Source of the DNA: Mesorhizobium sp. B1-1-8
GTDB lineage: Bacteria; Pseudomonadota; Alphaproteobacteria; Rhizobiales; Rhizobiaceae
Direction: 5' to 3'
DNA: 64,000 bases
NCBI RefSeq assembly: GCF_006442795.2
Contig: NZ_CP083956.1
Span: 3,821,501-3,885,500 of the forward strand
Shown: positions 41,526-51,032 of the stretch, in pieces
Layout of the letters: every line of letters begins with the position of its first letter
Numbering within the stretch: position 1 is the stretch's first letter
Made by a program: the position numbers and the translations under genes
The notes under the pieces: model-generated
The model's input: only the letters and a program-made list of their open reading frames with translations
Told to the model about the DNA's origin: nothing
Database searches by the model: none

Positions 41526-42332
41526 CTAATACCCTACCCGCTTTTCCAGCGGGCGTCTGGCCAGGAAATGCATGATGTTGCGAAACGTCCGTGGATAGAG
41601 GACGCGACCGTCACGGCGTGCGGTCGGATCGCCGTAGATGTGCAGCGAGGACGTTTCGGCGGGGTCGCCGTCGGGAATGCCACCCCATTTCGCCGGGACG
41701 TAATAGTCGATCAGGAAACCATAGTCGTAGCGGCAGAAGCGCATCGCTTTCGCCAGCGCGGCCGGCGACAGATCCGACGGGCTGACCTTCGATCTGGCGG
41801 CCTGCAGCCGGGGCACGGTGACTTTCCGGCCGCTGACGGAGGACAGGAATGCCTCAACCCCGTCCAGCTCTTCGAACTTGAAGACGTGCTCGAACAGGAA
41901 GAGGCTGGAACCGACAAAACAGCGCGGTGACGAGACGTGGAACTGAATGTCGCCTGAGCATGCGCAGTATTTTTCGATGTTGAGGATAAAGGTATCGAGA
42001 TCCGGATTGGTCGGCAAACCGAAGCTCTTGAGCATTTCGGTGTTTGGAAATCGTGTCGTCAGCACGTCTGTGTCCAATATCCGGCTCGAATAAGCCGAGA
42101 GAAGCCGCTCCAGCGGGTCGCGAACGATCGTGAACTTGCCGCCGCGTCCGTCGTAGACAGGTGCGAATGGGTCGACCCAGTTCGTGGCCAGATGGCTGTG
42201 GACCTCATTTTCCGGATTGGCGAGAGGAGGTTGCCTGCCGCTTAGCGCCATCAGCACGTATTTGACGCTGCTGCTGCCGCTTTTCGGGATCGGGTAATAG
42301 GTGATTGGGACGCCTTGCGCCTGGATTGCCAT
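41526..42332 (-). CDS. Sulfotransferase-like protein (Sulfotransfer_2-type, PAPS-binding motifs)
   Basis: The 268-residue product starts MAIQAQGVPITYYPIPKSGS. PIPKSGSSSVKYVL (about residues 14-27) fits the 5'-phosphosulfate loop, and FTIVRDPLERLLSAYSS (about 67-83) fits the 3'-phosphate motif of carbohydrate sulfotransferases, which transfer sulfate from PAPS. It has no signal peptide, so a cytoplasmic substrate such as a glycolipid or surface-sugar precursor is plausible. No nod or polysaccharide genes lie nearby. The family is fairly secure and the substrate is unknown. Confidence 0.78.
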   Translation of the reverse strand: MAIQAQGVPITYYPIPKSGSSSVKYVLMALSGRQPPLANPENEVHSHLATNWVDPFAPVYDGRGGKFTIVRDPLERLLSAYSSRILDTDVLTTRFPNTEMLKSFGLPTNPDLDTFILNIEKYCACSGDIQFHVSSPRCFVGSSLFLFEHVFKFEELDGVEAFLSSVSGRKVTVPRLQAARSKVSPSDLSPAALAKAMRFCRYDYGFLIDYYVPAKWGGIPDGDPAETSSLHIYGDPTARRDGRVLYPRTFRNIMHFLARRPLEKRVGY

Positions 42333-42446
42333 TGCCGATCCGACCTTCGTGCCGGCCCAACGCCATTACGTCCGGCGGTCGCGCGGGCGACCGGCCCAGA
42401 GCTTGATATTCCGCAGCCGAAGAGCTGCGAGTTTAGTCTGATGCCT

Positions 42447-42704
42447 CTACAGCGTCCGCTTGCCGCTGATCTGGTGATAGGCCCAGAGCACGACGACCGA
42501 CCCGATGACGGCGACGATCAGGCTCCAGATGTTGAGGCCGGTCACGCCCGCTGCGCCGAAAGCGCTGAAGATCAGTCCGCCGACGATGGCGCCGACGATG
42601 CCGAGCACGATATCCATGATCATGCCCTGGCCGGTCTTGTTGACGATCTTGCTGCCGATGAAGCCGGCGATCACGCCGAGAATGATCCAGCTGATGATAC
42701 CCAT
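42447..42704 (-). CDS. GlsB/YeaQ/YmgE-family stress-response membrane protein
   Basis: The 85-residue product (start MGIISWIILGVIAGFIGSKI at 42704) has three hydrophobic glycine-rich segments, the transglycosylase-associated protein signature of this family, with MDIVLGIVGAIVGG in the middle. These proteins are stress-induced in several bacteria and their molecular role is unclear. It is divergent from the yidB-like gene. Confidence 0.9.
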   Translation of the reverse strand: MGIISWIILGVIAGFIGSKIVNKTGQGMIMDIVLGIVGAIVGGLIFSAFGAAGVTGLNIWSLIVAVIGSVVVLWAYHQISGKRTL

Positions 42705-42836
42705 TTTTTCCTCTCCATTCCCCTGCCGCTCCAATCATTTTCACATGATTGTCAAAAGCTCAAGACAGCTTGAATTTCCGCCCGATTGCGCCATTGTGGC
42801 GCGCGGGGACGGACTTGGTTGACATGGAGATCCACA

Positions 42837-43295
42837 ATGGGACTGTTTGACAACGCCGTTCCTGGCGGCAACATCACCAAACCGCTGATGATCGCGCTCG
42901 GCGCGCTGCTGGTCGGCAAGATGCTGAGCGGCAGGGGCGATGACCAGCCGGCCGAAGCGCAGGCACCGGTTCCGACCCCGGCGGGAACCGAAACTTCCGC
43001 CGATGGCGGCCTGCTCGGCGGACTGGGCGGCCTGCTCAACAAGCTCAGAGACGCCGGCCACGGCAATGTCGCCGATTCCTGGGTCGGCACCGGCCAGAAC
43101 CAGCCGATCAACGCCAACGACCTTGGCTCGGCAATCGGCCCGCAGGTCATCCGTGAGATCGCGCAGCGGACGGGCATGGACGAACAGGAACTGCTGAAGC
43201 AGCTCTCCACGGCGCTGCCCGGCATCGTCGACAAGCTGACGCCGAACGGCCAAATCCCACAGCACCACCAGGTCGCCTCGGCTTTCAACAGCTAA
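42837..43295 (+). CDS. YidB family protein (DUF937)
   Basis: The start at 42837 (MGLFDNAVPGGNITKPLM) is preceded by GGAG and fits the family. The 152-residue product has a hydrophobic N-terminal segment, a Pro/Thr linker, a Gly-rich stretch (GGLLGGLGGLLNKLRDAGHG) and the conserved C-terminal core SWVGTGQNQPINANDLGSAI with LTPNGQIP. Function is unknown. A 15-bp perfect palindrome follows the gene. Confidence 0.88.
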   Translation: MGLFDNAVPGGNITKPLMIALGALLVGKMLSGRGDDQPAEAQAPVPTPAGTETSADGGLLGGLGGLLNKLRDAGHGNVADSWVGTGQNQPINANDLGSAIGPQVIREIAQRTGMDEQELLKQLSTALPGIVDKLTPNGQIPQHHQVASAFNS

Positions 43296-43321
43296 GCGTT
43301 AGCAGCGCGGTCAGACTTCGA

Positions 43322-43357
43322 CAGATTTGCTGCGCGCAATATCGCGCAGCAAATCTG
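43322..43357. terminator. 15-bp perfect palindrome after the yidB-like gene
   Basis: CAGATTTGCTGCGCG and CGCGCAGCAAATCTG are separated by CAATAT, 26 bp beyond the stop. There is no T tract, so it may be a terminator working with another factor or a boundary element between the + strand gene and the minus-strand tRNA genes. Confidence 0.5.
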
Positions 43358-43384
43358 CGTGAACAGCTTGTATGGATGGAAATC

Positions 43385-43458
43385 TGGAGCGGGTAGCGGG
43401 AATCGAACCCGCATATTCAGCTTGGAAGGCTGCTGCTCTACCACTGAGCTATACCCGC
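43385..43458 (-). tRNA. tRNA-Gly (TCC anticodon)
   Basis: The minus strand gives a 74-nt cloverleaf: acceptor GCGGGTA/TACCCGC, D-arm AGCTCAGTGGTAGAGC, anticodon loop CTTCCAA (TCC), T-arm GGGTTCGATTCCC, and an encoded CCA. It lies 88 bp downstream of tRNA-Tyr on the same strand. Confidence 0.96.
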
Positions 43459-43546
43459 GCCTTTCAGTTGCGTATCGGATTCACCCGAAAACTGCCAGGC
43501 ACTTTTCATTCCGAAGCTTTGCGTTTCAGGGCTTCCGGGCCGGCAG

Positions 43547-43631
43547 TGGTGGAGAGGGTTGGATTCGAACCAACGTAGGCTAAGCCAACGGATTTACAGT
43601 CCGTCCCCTTTAACCACTCGGGCACCTCTCC
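43547..43631 (-). tRNA. tRNA-Tyr (GTA anticodon)
   Basis: This is an 85-nt class II tRNA on the minus strand with acceptor GGAGAGG/CCTCTCC, anticodon GTA in CTGTAAA, a long variable arm and an encoded CCA. Tyr, Gly(TCC) and then tuf in the direction of transcription is the same order as in the E. coli tufB operon. Confidence 0.96.
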
Positions 43632-43829
43632 AGTCTGCCGCCGGAGCCATGCAACGAGGCATTTCTGCCGATCCGGACCCGAGTTTGTCATCTCCGAAAT
43701 CAGCGAAGCGCCTTATGGCGGCAAGGCCGGTGGGTGTCAACCGGCGCAGCCAGGGTTTTTCGGCGATGTGCGGCATTCGTCGCCACGGCCCATATCCTTA
43801 GCCGAGCGACACCGCTATAGAAGCCGGCC

Positions 43830-44693
43830 ATGAGCGACAAGAAAAGCGACAAGCCGGGCACACCCAAAGACACCCATTACGCCAAGCTGCGGCGTGCGCA
43901 TCGCGACCAGAAGGCCGGCGGCGCGCCGGCATTCCGGCCGCGCCAGCCGGTGCCGGCAGGCGATGCCGCCGCCGACGGGCTGGTGCGGCTTTACGGCCTG
44001 CATACGGTGCGGGCGGCACTCGACAATCCGCGCCGTAAGATCAGAAAAATGCTGGTGACCCGCAACGCCGCGGAACGGCTTTCGATCGGCGATCTTGCCG
44101 CCTTGCCTTTCAAGGCGGAACTGGTCGAGCCGAAGGACATCGATAAGGTCACGGGATCGGACGCCGTGCATCAGGGCGTGCTGATCGAGGCCGAGCCGCT
44201 GAAGCCCAAGCGCCTCGACGCGCTTGGCGACACCAGCCTGGTGCTGGTGCTCGACCAGGTCACCGATCCCCACAATGTCGGCGCCATCCTGCGCTCGGCG
44301 GTCGCCTTCGGCGCCGGCGCGCTGATCACCACCGCTCGCCACAGCCCGCAGGAATCCGGCGTGCTGGCGAAATCGGCTTCCGGCGCGCTGGAGCATATCG
44401 ACCAGATCGAGGTGAAGAATCTTGCCGACGCGCTCAGCCAGCTGCATGAGGCCGGCTTCCAGACCATCGGGCTCGACTCGGACGGGCCGGCGGAACTGGA
44501 GAAGAGTTTTGCCGGCGACAAGATCGCGCTGGTGCTCGGGGCCGAAGGCAAGGGCCTGCGCCAGAAGACGCGCGAGACGGTGACGACGCTGGCACGGCTC
44601 GACATGCCCGGCGCGATCCGCTCGCTCAACGTGTCGAACGCGGCGGCGGTGAGCCTTTATGCGGCGAGGAAATTCCTAGTGAGTAGTGAGTAG
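43830..44693 (+). CDS. rlmB: TrmH/SpoU-family rRNA 2'-O-methyltransferase, RlmB-like
   Basis: This 287-residue SPOUT enzyme probably methylates G2251 of 23S rRNA. It has the SpoU substrate-binding N-terminal domain (LVRLYGLHTVRAALDNPRRK) and the knotted methyltransferase domain with motifs DPHNVGAILRSAVAFGA, VLGAEGKGLR and SLNVSNAAAVSLYAA. The last codons and the stop lie inside the AGTGAGT heptamer repeat, so the C-terminus LVSSE is dictated by the repeat. It converges with the glxR gene. Confidence 0.92.
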   Translation: MSDKKSDKPGTPKDTHYAKLRRAHRDQKAGGAPAFRPRQPVPAGDAAADGLVRLYGLHTVRAALDNPRRKIRKMLVTRNAAERLSIGDLAALPFKAELVEPKDIDKVTGSDAVHQGVLIEAEPLKPKRLDALGDTSLVLVLDQVTDPHNVGAILRSAVAFGAGALITTARHSPQESGVLAKSASGALEHIDQIEVKNLADALSQLHEAGFQTIGLDSDGPAELEKSFAGDKIALVLGAEGKGLRQKTRETVTTLARLDMPGAIRSLNVSNAAAVSLYAARKFLVSSE

Positions 44694-44769
44694 TGAGTAG
44701 TGAGTAGTGAGTAGTGAGTAGACTCGAGCACGAATTCCCTACTAACTACTCACTAATTTCTACTCGCTT
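44675..44769. repeat. AGTAG-type inverted repeat with 6 tandem TAGTGAG heptamers, between rlmB and glxR
   Basis: Positions 44677-44721 are six exact TAGTGAG heptamers plus TAG. The right arm (about 44733-44769) contains ACTAACTACTCACTAATTTC and TACTCGC, the imperfect complement. It occupies the whole gap between the two convergent genes and reaches into the end of rlmB. Its style matches the elements at 4467-4569 and 50428-50518. Confidence 0.9.
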
Positions 44770-45654
44770 CTAGCCCACTTCGTGGGCTGCCATCCGCTCC
44801 AGCGCCCTGACCAGCGCCGAGTGATCCTCCTTGGCGCCGCCATTGGCTGCGCAGGAATTGAACAGCTGTTGCGTGGTCGAGGTGTTGGGCAGTGCGACAC
44901 CAAGCGACTTCGCTCCCTCCAGCGCCAGGTTGAGGTCCTTCTGGTGCAGTTCGATGCGGAAGCCCGGCGTGAAGGTGCGCTTGACCATGCGCTCGCCATG
45001 CACTTCGAGGATGCGCGAGGCTGCGAGCCCGCCCATCAGGGCCTGGCGCACCTTGGCCGGATCGGCCCCGGCTTTGGAAGCAAAGACAAGCGCCTCGGCG
45101 ACGGCCTCGATGGTCAGCGCGACGACGATCTGGTTGGCGACCTTGGTGGTCTGGCCGACGCCGTTCGGGCCAACCAGCGTGATGTTCTTGCCCATCTTCT
45201 CGAACACCGGCCTGGCGCGCTCGAATGGCTTGTCCTCGCCGCCGACCATGATGGTCAGCGACGCCGCCTTGGCACCGACCTCGCCGCCCGACACCGGCGC
45301 ATCGAGATAGTCGCAGCCGAGCTCGTTGATTTTTTTGGCGAAATCCCTGGTGGCGATCGGCGAGATCGAGCTCATGTCGATGACGAGCTTGCCCTTCGAC
45401 AAGCCTGAGGCGACGCCGTTGTCGCCGAAGAGAACGTCGGCCACTTGCGGCGTATCGGGAACCATCAGGATGACGATGTCGGCGGCTTTCGCCACGGCGC
45501 TGTGGCCGGAAACGGTTTTCAGCCCCTTGCCGACGAGCTCGGCCGGCGGCTTCGAGCGGTGGTCGCTGGCGATGACCGTATAGCCGGCGTCGAGCAGATG
45601 CCCCGTCATCGGCGCGCCCATGATGCCGAGGCCGATGAAGCCGATGGTTTCCAT
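44770..45654 (-). CDS. glxR: 2-hydroxy-3-oxopropionate (tartronate semialdehyde) reductase
   Basis: This 294-residue beta-hydroxyacid dehydrogenase reduces tartronate semialdehyde to D-glycerate with NAD(P)H. It has the Rossmann motif GFIGLGIMGAPM (residues 4-15), the substrate-binding DAPVSGGEVGA and the catalytic Lys in KVANQI. It is the third gene of gcl-hyi-glxR, where tartronate semialdehyde is made, so the assignment is strengthened by context. A 59-bp-arm inverted repeat separates it from hyi. GarR is an alternative name for the same reaction. Confidence 0.93.
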   Translation of the reverse strand: METIGFIGLGIMGAPMTGHLLDAGYTVIASDHRSKPPAELVGKGLKTVSGHSAVAKAADIVILMVPDTPQVADVLFGDNGVASGLSKGKLVIDMSSISPIATRDFAKKINELGCDYLDAPVSGGEVGAKAASLTIMVGGEDKPFERARPVFEKMGKNITLVGPNGVGQTTKVANQIVVALTIEAVAEALVFASKAGADPAKVRQALMGGLAASRILEVHGERMVKRTFTPGFRIELHQKDLNLALEGAKSLGVALPNTSTTQQLFNSCAANGGAKEDHSALVRALERMAAHEVG

Positions 45655-45679
45655 TTAAATCTCCATCTTGTTGTTAAGC

Positions 45680-45862
45680 CGCGATCCTTCGCGCCCCCCT
45701 CTGGCCTGCCGGCCATCTCCCCCACAAGTGGGGAGATCAGCAGCTTCAGCGCGTCGCTTGCTCCTGCAAACGCTGCAGATTGGCGAAAGCAGGGGCGACG
45801 TCCGATCTCCCCCCTTGTGGGGGAGATGGCCGGCAGGCCAGAGGGGGGCGCGAAGGATCGCG
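45680..45862. repeat. Long inverted repeat (59-bp arms) between hyi and glxR
   Basis: The left arm 45680-45738 and the right arm 45804-45862 are complementary except for about two bases, with a 65-bp centre. The arms contain CCCCCCTCTGGCCTGCCGGC and ATCTCCCCCACAAGTGGGGA, a repeat that I recall as frequent in Mesorhizobium and related genomes. It would form a very strong hairpin inside the gcl-hyi-glxR transcript. Confidence 0.9.
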
Positions 45863-45883
45863 AGTTCTGCAATATTCCTGCTG

Positions 45884-46681
45884 CTAAGCCGCTGCACTTC
45901 CCTTACCAGCCAACTCCCTGAACCACCCCAGCCCTGCCTCCGTACCCGCCTTCGGCTTGTATTCGGCGCCGATCCAGCCGGAATAACCGATCCGGTCGAT
46001 ATGCTCGTAGAGGAAGGGATAGTTGATCTCGCCCGTCCCCGGCTCGTGACGGCCGGGATTGTCCGCAAGCTGGATATGCGCGATGCGGCCGAGGTTAGTC
46101 TCGATGGTGCGGGCGAGATCCCCCTCCATGATCTGCATGTGGTAGATATCGTATTGCAGGAACAGGTTCTTCGAGCCGATGCGGTCGATCAGCGCCAGCG
46201 CCTGGTCCGTGTAATTGAGGAAGAAGCCCGGAATGTCGCGAGTGTTGATCGGCTCGATCAACAGTTTTATGCCGGCCTGCTCCAGCTTCTCGGCGGCGAA
46301 GGCGAGGTTCTCGGCAAAGACGTTTTCCAGGACGGCGCGATCGGCGCCCTGCGGCGCGATGCCGGCCAAGCAATTGACCTGCTCGCAGCCCAGCGCATGG
46401 GCGTAAGTGATCGCCTTGGCGATGCCTTGCCGGAATTCCGGCACGCGATCGGGCAGTATGGCAATGCCGCGCTCGCCCTTGCCCCAGTCGCCGGCCGGCA
46501 GGTTGAACAGCACCTGGCTGAGTCCGTTCTTTTTGAGCCGCGCGGCCACGACATCCGGCGCATGGTCGTAAGGGCCGATATATTCGACGCCCTTGAAGCC
46601 GGCGCGGCCCGCCGCATCGAAGCGGTCGAGAAACTCGTGCTCGCCGAAGAGCATCGAAAGATTGGCTGAAAAGCGCGGCAT
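45884..46681 (-). CDS. hyi: Hydroxypyruvate isomerase
   Basis: The 265-residue TIM-barrel protein of the xylose isomerase-like superfamily interconverts hydroxypyruvate and tartronate semialdehyde. It has the family start MPRFSANLSMLFGEHEFLDR, metal-ligand segments LLIEPINTRDIPGF and QYDIYHMQIMEGD, and the C-terminal GAEYKPK. It lies 10 bp after gcl, so the two are cotranscribed. Confidence 0.95.
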   Translation of the reverse strand: MPRFSANLSMLFGEHEFLDRFDAAGRAGFKGVEYIGPYDHAPDVVAARLKKNGLSQVLFNLPAGDWGKGERGIAILPDRVPEFRQGIAKAITYAHALGCEQVNCLAGIAPQGADRAVLENVFAENLAFAAEKLEQAGIKLLIEPINTRDIPGFFLNYTDQALALIDRIGSKNLFLQYDIYHMQIMEGDLARTIETNLGRIAHIQLADNPGRHEPGTGEINYPFLYEHIDRIGYSGWIGAEYKPKAGTEAGLGWFRELAGKGSAAA

Positions 46682-46691
46682 TCTTTTTCTC

Positions 46692-48473
<1,782 letters not shown>

Positions 48474-48537
48474 GTCCAGCCTCCACTTCATTGGTTGGCT
48501 TGGACAATGCCAGCACTCCAGCCATTTTTCAATTTTT

Positions 48538-48642
48538 TCAGAATATTTTTCCATTTCCAAGAAACGCGTTTTGTGAATTGATTTTAAATAGCTTTTCGTT
48601 TTTCAGAAATCTACCTGGCAAAATCGATGGAAAACTTTTTCA
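48538..48642. promoter_or_regulatory. AT-rich intergenic region with two candidate IclR-type operators
   Basis: Between gcl and the divergent regulator lie two similar partly symmetric sites: TCAGAATATTTTTCCA at 48538-48553 (on the other strand TGGAAAAATATTCTGA) and TGGAAAACTTTTTCA at 48628-48642. IclR-family regulators often bind TGGAA-N-TTCCA-like sites. The match is by eye only. Confidence 0.4.
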
Positions 48643-48676
48643 TTGCGCGTCGGGCGAAATCCGCCAGAATGCGGCC

Positions 48677-49498
48677 ATGGAAACCAGCGAAAAACGCCAG
48701 CGCGGCCGGCCGCGCTCCTTCAACGGCCCATCGGAAACTGCTTCGGTGCAGTCGCTCGACCGGGCGCTGCGCATCCTGGCGATCGTCGCCGAGGCCAGCG
48801 GCCTGTCGCTGAGCGAAGTAGCGGAGCGCAGCGGCCTTGCCGCATCCACCGCCTACCGCATGCTGACGACGCTGGAAAACCACGGCATGGTCGAATTCGA
48901 TACGACCGACCAGTTGTGGTCGATCGGCGTGGAGACCTATCGCATGGGTTCCGCCTTCCTGCGCCGCCGCAAGCTGGTCGACCGCGCCCGCATCGTCATG
49001 CAGGAACTGATGGAAAAGACCGGCGAGACGGCCAATCTGGGTGTCGCCGAGGACGACTGCATCGTCTTCGTCAACCAGGTCGAGACGCATCAGGCGATCC
49101 GCGCCTTCTTCCGGCCGGGCACGCGCAGCTCCTTCCACGCTTCCGGCATCGGCAAGGCGGTGCTGGCCCATCTCGAACCGGAACGGGTCGCGGCGATCCT
49201 GCGCAAGGCGGGCCTGCAGCGCTACACCGACAAGACGCTCTCCGACATCTCGGCGCTCGCCCATGACCTGGCGACGATCAAGCATCGCGGCTGGTCGGTC
49301 GACGACGAGGAGCGGCATCCCGGCATGCGCTGCGTGGCCGCCGCCATCTTCAATGAGTTCGGCGAGCCTATCGGCGGCGTTTCGGTGTCGGGACCGACGG
49401 TTCGCGTCACGCCGGAGCGCCTGGCCGAGATCGGACCGCTGGTGCGCGACGCGGCGGCGGAAGTGACCAAGATGATCGGCGGCGCGAAAGCCTACTAA
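48677..49498 (+). CDS. IclR-family transcriptional regulator of the gcl operon
   Basis: I start the gene at 48677 (METSEKRQRGRPRSFNGPSE); the longer frame covers the AT-rich promoter region. The 273-residue product has an N-terminal winged helix (VQSLDRALRILAIVAEASGL and LAASTAYRMLTTLENHGMVE) and the C-terminal effector domain. It is divergent from gcl with 203 bp between, the arrangement of AllR/GclR-type repressors that sense glyoxylate or related acids. That effector is inference. Confidence 0.92.
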   Translation: METSEKRQRGRPRSFNGPSETASVQSLDRALRILAIVAEASGLSLSEVAERSGLAASTAYRMLTTLENHGMVEFDTTDQLWSIGVETYRMGSAFLRRRKLVDRARIVMQELMEKTGETANLGVAEDDCIVFVNQVETHQAIRAFFRPGTRSSFHASGIGKAVLAHLEPERVAAILRKAGLQRYTDKTLSDISALAHDLATIKHRGWSVDDEERHPGMRCVAAAIFNEFGEPIGGVSVSGPTVRVTPERLAEIGPLVRDAAAEVTKMIGGAKAY

Positions 49499-49858
49499 TT
49501 AAGACGCGCCTGGCAATGCGCTCTTTGCCGATATGTCGAAGAAATCGAGCAGGATGGCCAGACCGACGCCACAGGCCGCCAAGATGAGGCCGGCGATGAA
49601 TATCCGACAGGCGCGGTCATGAATGCTTCGCTTCAGGGATTTGACGTCGAGCAGAATGGCAAGCGCCCGCATCTGCAGCGCGATACCGACCAGGATCGGC
49701 AGGACGGCAATCAGATGATAGGTCTGCCATGGGATCGGGTTGGCAGCCCAATGGGTGATGAATCCTAGCGAGAACGCCAGCAGGATGCCGACGATGGTGA
49801 TGGTGCCGTTGCGGAAAACCGGTTCGACCCGTTCTTCCTTAGGATCCTGATTGTCCAA
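49499..49858 (-). CDS. Small integral membrane protein of unknown function
   Basis: The 119-residue product begins MDNQDPKEERVEPVFRNG and has three predicted membrane segments (about residues 19-40, 45-68 and 87-108) with a short cytoplasmic basic loop (DVKSLKRSIHDRACR). I do not recognise a family. Its stop abuts the stop of the IclR gene, so the two converge without a spacer. Confidence 0.7.
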   Translation of the reverse strand: MDNQDPKEERVEPVFRNGTITIVGILLAFSLGFITHWAANPIPWQTYHLIAVLPILVGIALQMRALAILLDVKSLKRSIHDRACRIFIAGLILAACGVGLAILLDFFDISAKSALPGAS

Positions 49859-49976
49859 GCGACCCTCCCCTCGATTGCCGTCGAGGTCAGATTAAACGCT
49901 CCGAAAATCCCTGTATACCGCTGGTCGCCTTGCGAGGACCGGCTACCGAAGCAGCGTTTGAGTTCACCGTGCAGAC

Positions 49977-50013
49977 AGCAAAAAAGGAGCCCTCGCGAGC
50001 CCCTCTTTTTGCT
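49977..50013. terminator. Terminator-like hairpin after the BA14K gene
   Basis: AGCAAAAA and TTTTTGCT flank a GC-rich centre, giving A and T tracts on both sides. It lies 15 bp beyond the BA14K stop and could serve the minus strand. Confidence 0.6.
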
Positions 50014-50027
50014 GGCACGACCTGCTC

Positions 50028-50339
50028 TCAGAGGCGGCAATAGTGAGGATAGCCGTCGTAGCCGATATAGGTGTCCGAGCTCGGTTCATAGCTGGGGTAC
50101 CGGGCGAGGCAGCGGCGGACGTGCCAGGAACCGCCGTACTCATCCACGTAGACCGGCTCTGGCTGCGGTTGGGAGAGCAGGCTGCCGAGAACGAAGCCGC
50201 CGACGCCGGCAGCGATGCCGATACCGATTTCGCGGTTGTGGTGATGGCTGTGGGCGGCCGAAGGCTGGACGGTGCCGGCCAGGGTGCTGGCGGCGACGGT
50301 GGTGGCGATGAGGCCGGAAACGAGTGTGCGCTTGAACAT
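50028..50339 (-). CDS. BA14K-family secreted protein
   Basis: The start at 50339 (MFKRTLVSGLIATTVAAS) gives 103 residues with a signal peptide ending near QPSAA. A His-rich patch (HSHHHN), a Gly-rich hydrophobic segment and the C-terminal BA14K domain follow (WHVRRCLARYPSYEPSSDTY, ending YPHYCRL). The family is named after a Brucella immunoreactive protein and is largely restricted to Rhizobiales, to my knowledge. It may be surface-associated. Confidence 0.85.
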   Translation of the reverse strand: MFKRTLVSGLIATTVAASTLAGTVQPSAAHSHHHNREIGIGIAAGVGGFVLGSLLSQPQPEPVYVDEYGGSWHVRRCLARYPSYEPSSDTYIGYDGYPHYCRL

Positions 50340-50427
50340 GACGATCTCCTTGGTTGGTTGACCGAGGCGATCCATCCGCCTCTTGATCGTCTGTCGTCGC
50401 GGCGAGGAAAAAGGTTCGAGGATTTTT

Positions 50428-50518
50428 TTAGTGAATTAGCGAGTAGTGAGTGGTGAGTGGTGAAATCCGGGACTGAAGCCCTACTCGCTACCGACTATTC
50501 ACTACTCACTCTCTTCAC
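50428..50518. repeat. AGTAG-type imperfect inverted repeat between two small genes
   Basis: The left arm TAGCGAGTAGTGAGTGGTGA (about 50436-50462) is partly complementary to CCCTACTCGCTACCGACTAT and CACTACTCACTCTCTTCACC (about 50478-50518). It reaches the stop of the small membrane gene at 50515. This is the third element of this style in the window. Confidence 0.8.
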
Positions 50519-50682
50519 CCCATCCCCGTGATATGGCGCAGCCAGAACGCAAGCGCGATGAAGCCGATGATGGTGGCGACGCCGGTCCAGTCGATATTGG
50601 CCTTCTTCAGATCGCTGACGAGCTTCACCAGCAGAAGCCAACTCACCACAACAATCGGCAGGATGATGACGAATCTGATCAT
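50515..50682 (-). CDS. Small membrane protein, two hydrophobic segments
   Basis: The start at 50682 (MIRFVIILPIVVVSWLLLVK) gives 55 residues with a first membrane segment and a second one, DWTGVATIIGFIALAFWL. I recognise no family. A longer frame to 50748 adds unlikely N-terminal residues. Its stop codon lies in the right arm of an AGTAG-type repeat. Confidence 0.6.
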   Translation of the reverse strand: MIRFVIILPIVVVSWLLLVKLVSDLKKANIDWTGVATIIGFIALAFWLRHITGMG

Positions 50683-50824
50683 GCGACACCCGTTCGATGC
50701 GATTGCACCTGGACAGAATGTAGGAAGCCGATTGACGGTTTTCAGCATGCCGGTCCCGGCACGGGTCCATTAGCAACGGAGTTTTGTCTTTACTGACGCA
50801 CCAAATATGCTACCGGAGCGCCGT

Positions 50825-50900
50825 GCCCTTGTAGCTCAGCTGGTAGAGCAGCGGTTTTGTAAACCGAAGGTCGCGGGTTCGATCCCTGCCGGGGGCACCA
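50825..50900 (+). tRNA. tRNA-Thr (TGT anticodon)
   Basis: This is a 76-nt tRNA on the plus strand: acceptor GCCCTTG with CGGGGGC, D-arm AGCTCAGCTGGTAGAGC, anticodon loop TTTGTAA (TGT), T-arm GGGTTCGATCCC and an encoded CCA. In E. coli a tRNA-Thr of this anticodon heads the tufB operon. Confidence 0.95.
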
Positions 50901-50919
50901 CCCTTCGCTCTTTGAGCTT

Positions 50920-50937
50920 CGGGTGGCAGGCCACCCG
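50920..50937 (+). terminator. Terminator-like hairpin after tRNA-Thr
   Basis: CGGGTGGC pairs with GCCACCCG around AG, 20 bp after the tRNA. No clear T tract follows. Confidence 0.35.
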
Positions 50938-51032
50938 GAGCTTGTTGGACGAGGGAGCGTCCTCCGAAGCCTTGGCGAAGGACGACACCAGAATTGAACC
51001 GACATGCGAAGAGTTGAACCCGGCTGATGCCG

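Noticed and set aside
44677..44721. TAGTGAG units considered as a CRISPR array.
   Set aside because: The units are 7 bp and contiguous without spacers, so this is a simple tandem repeat.
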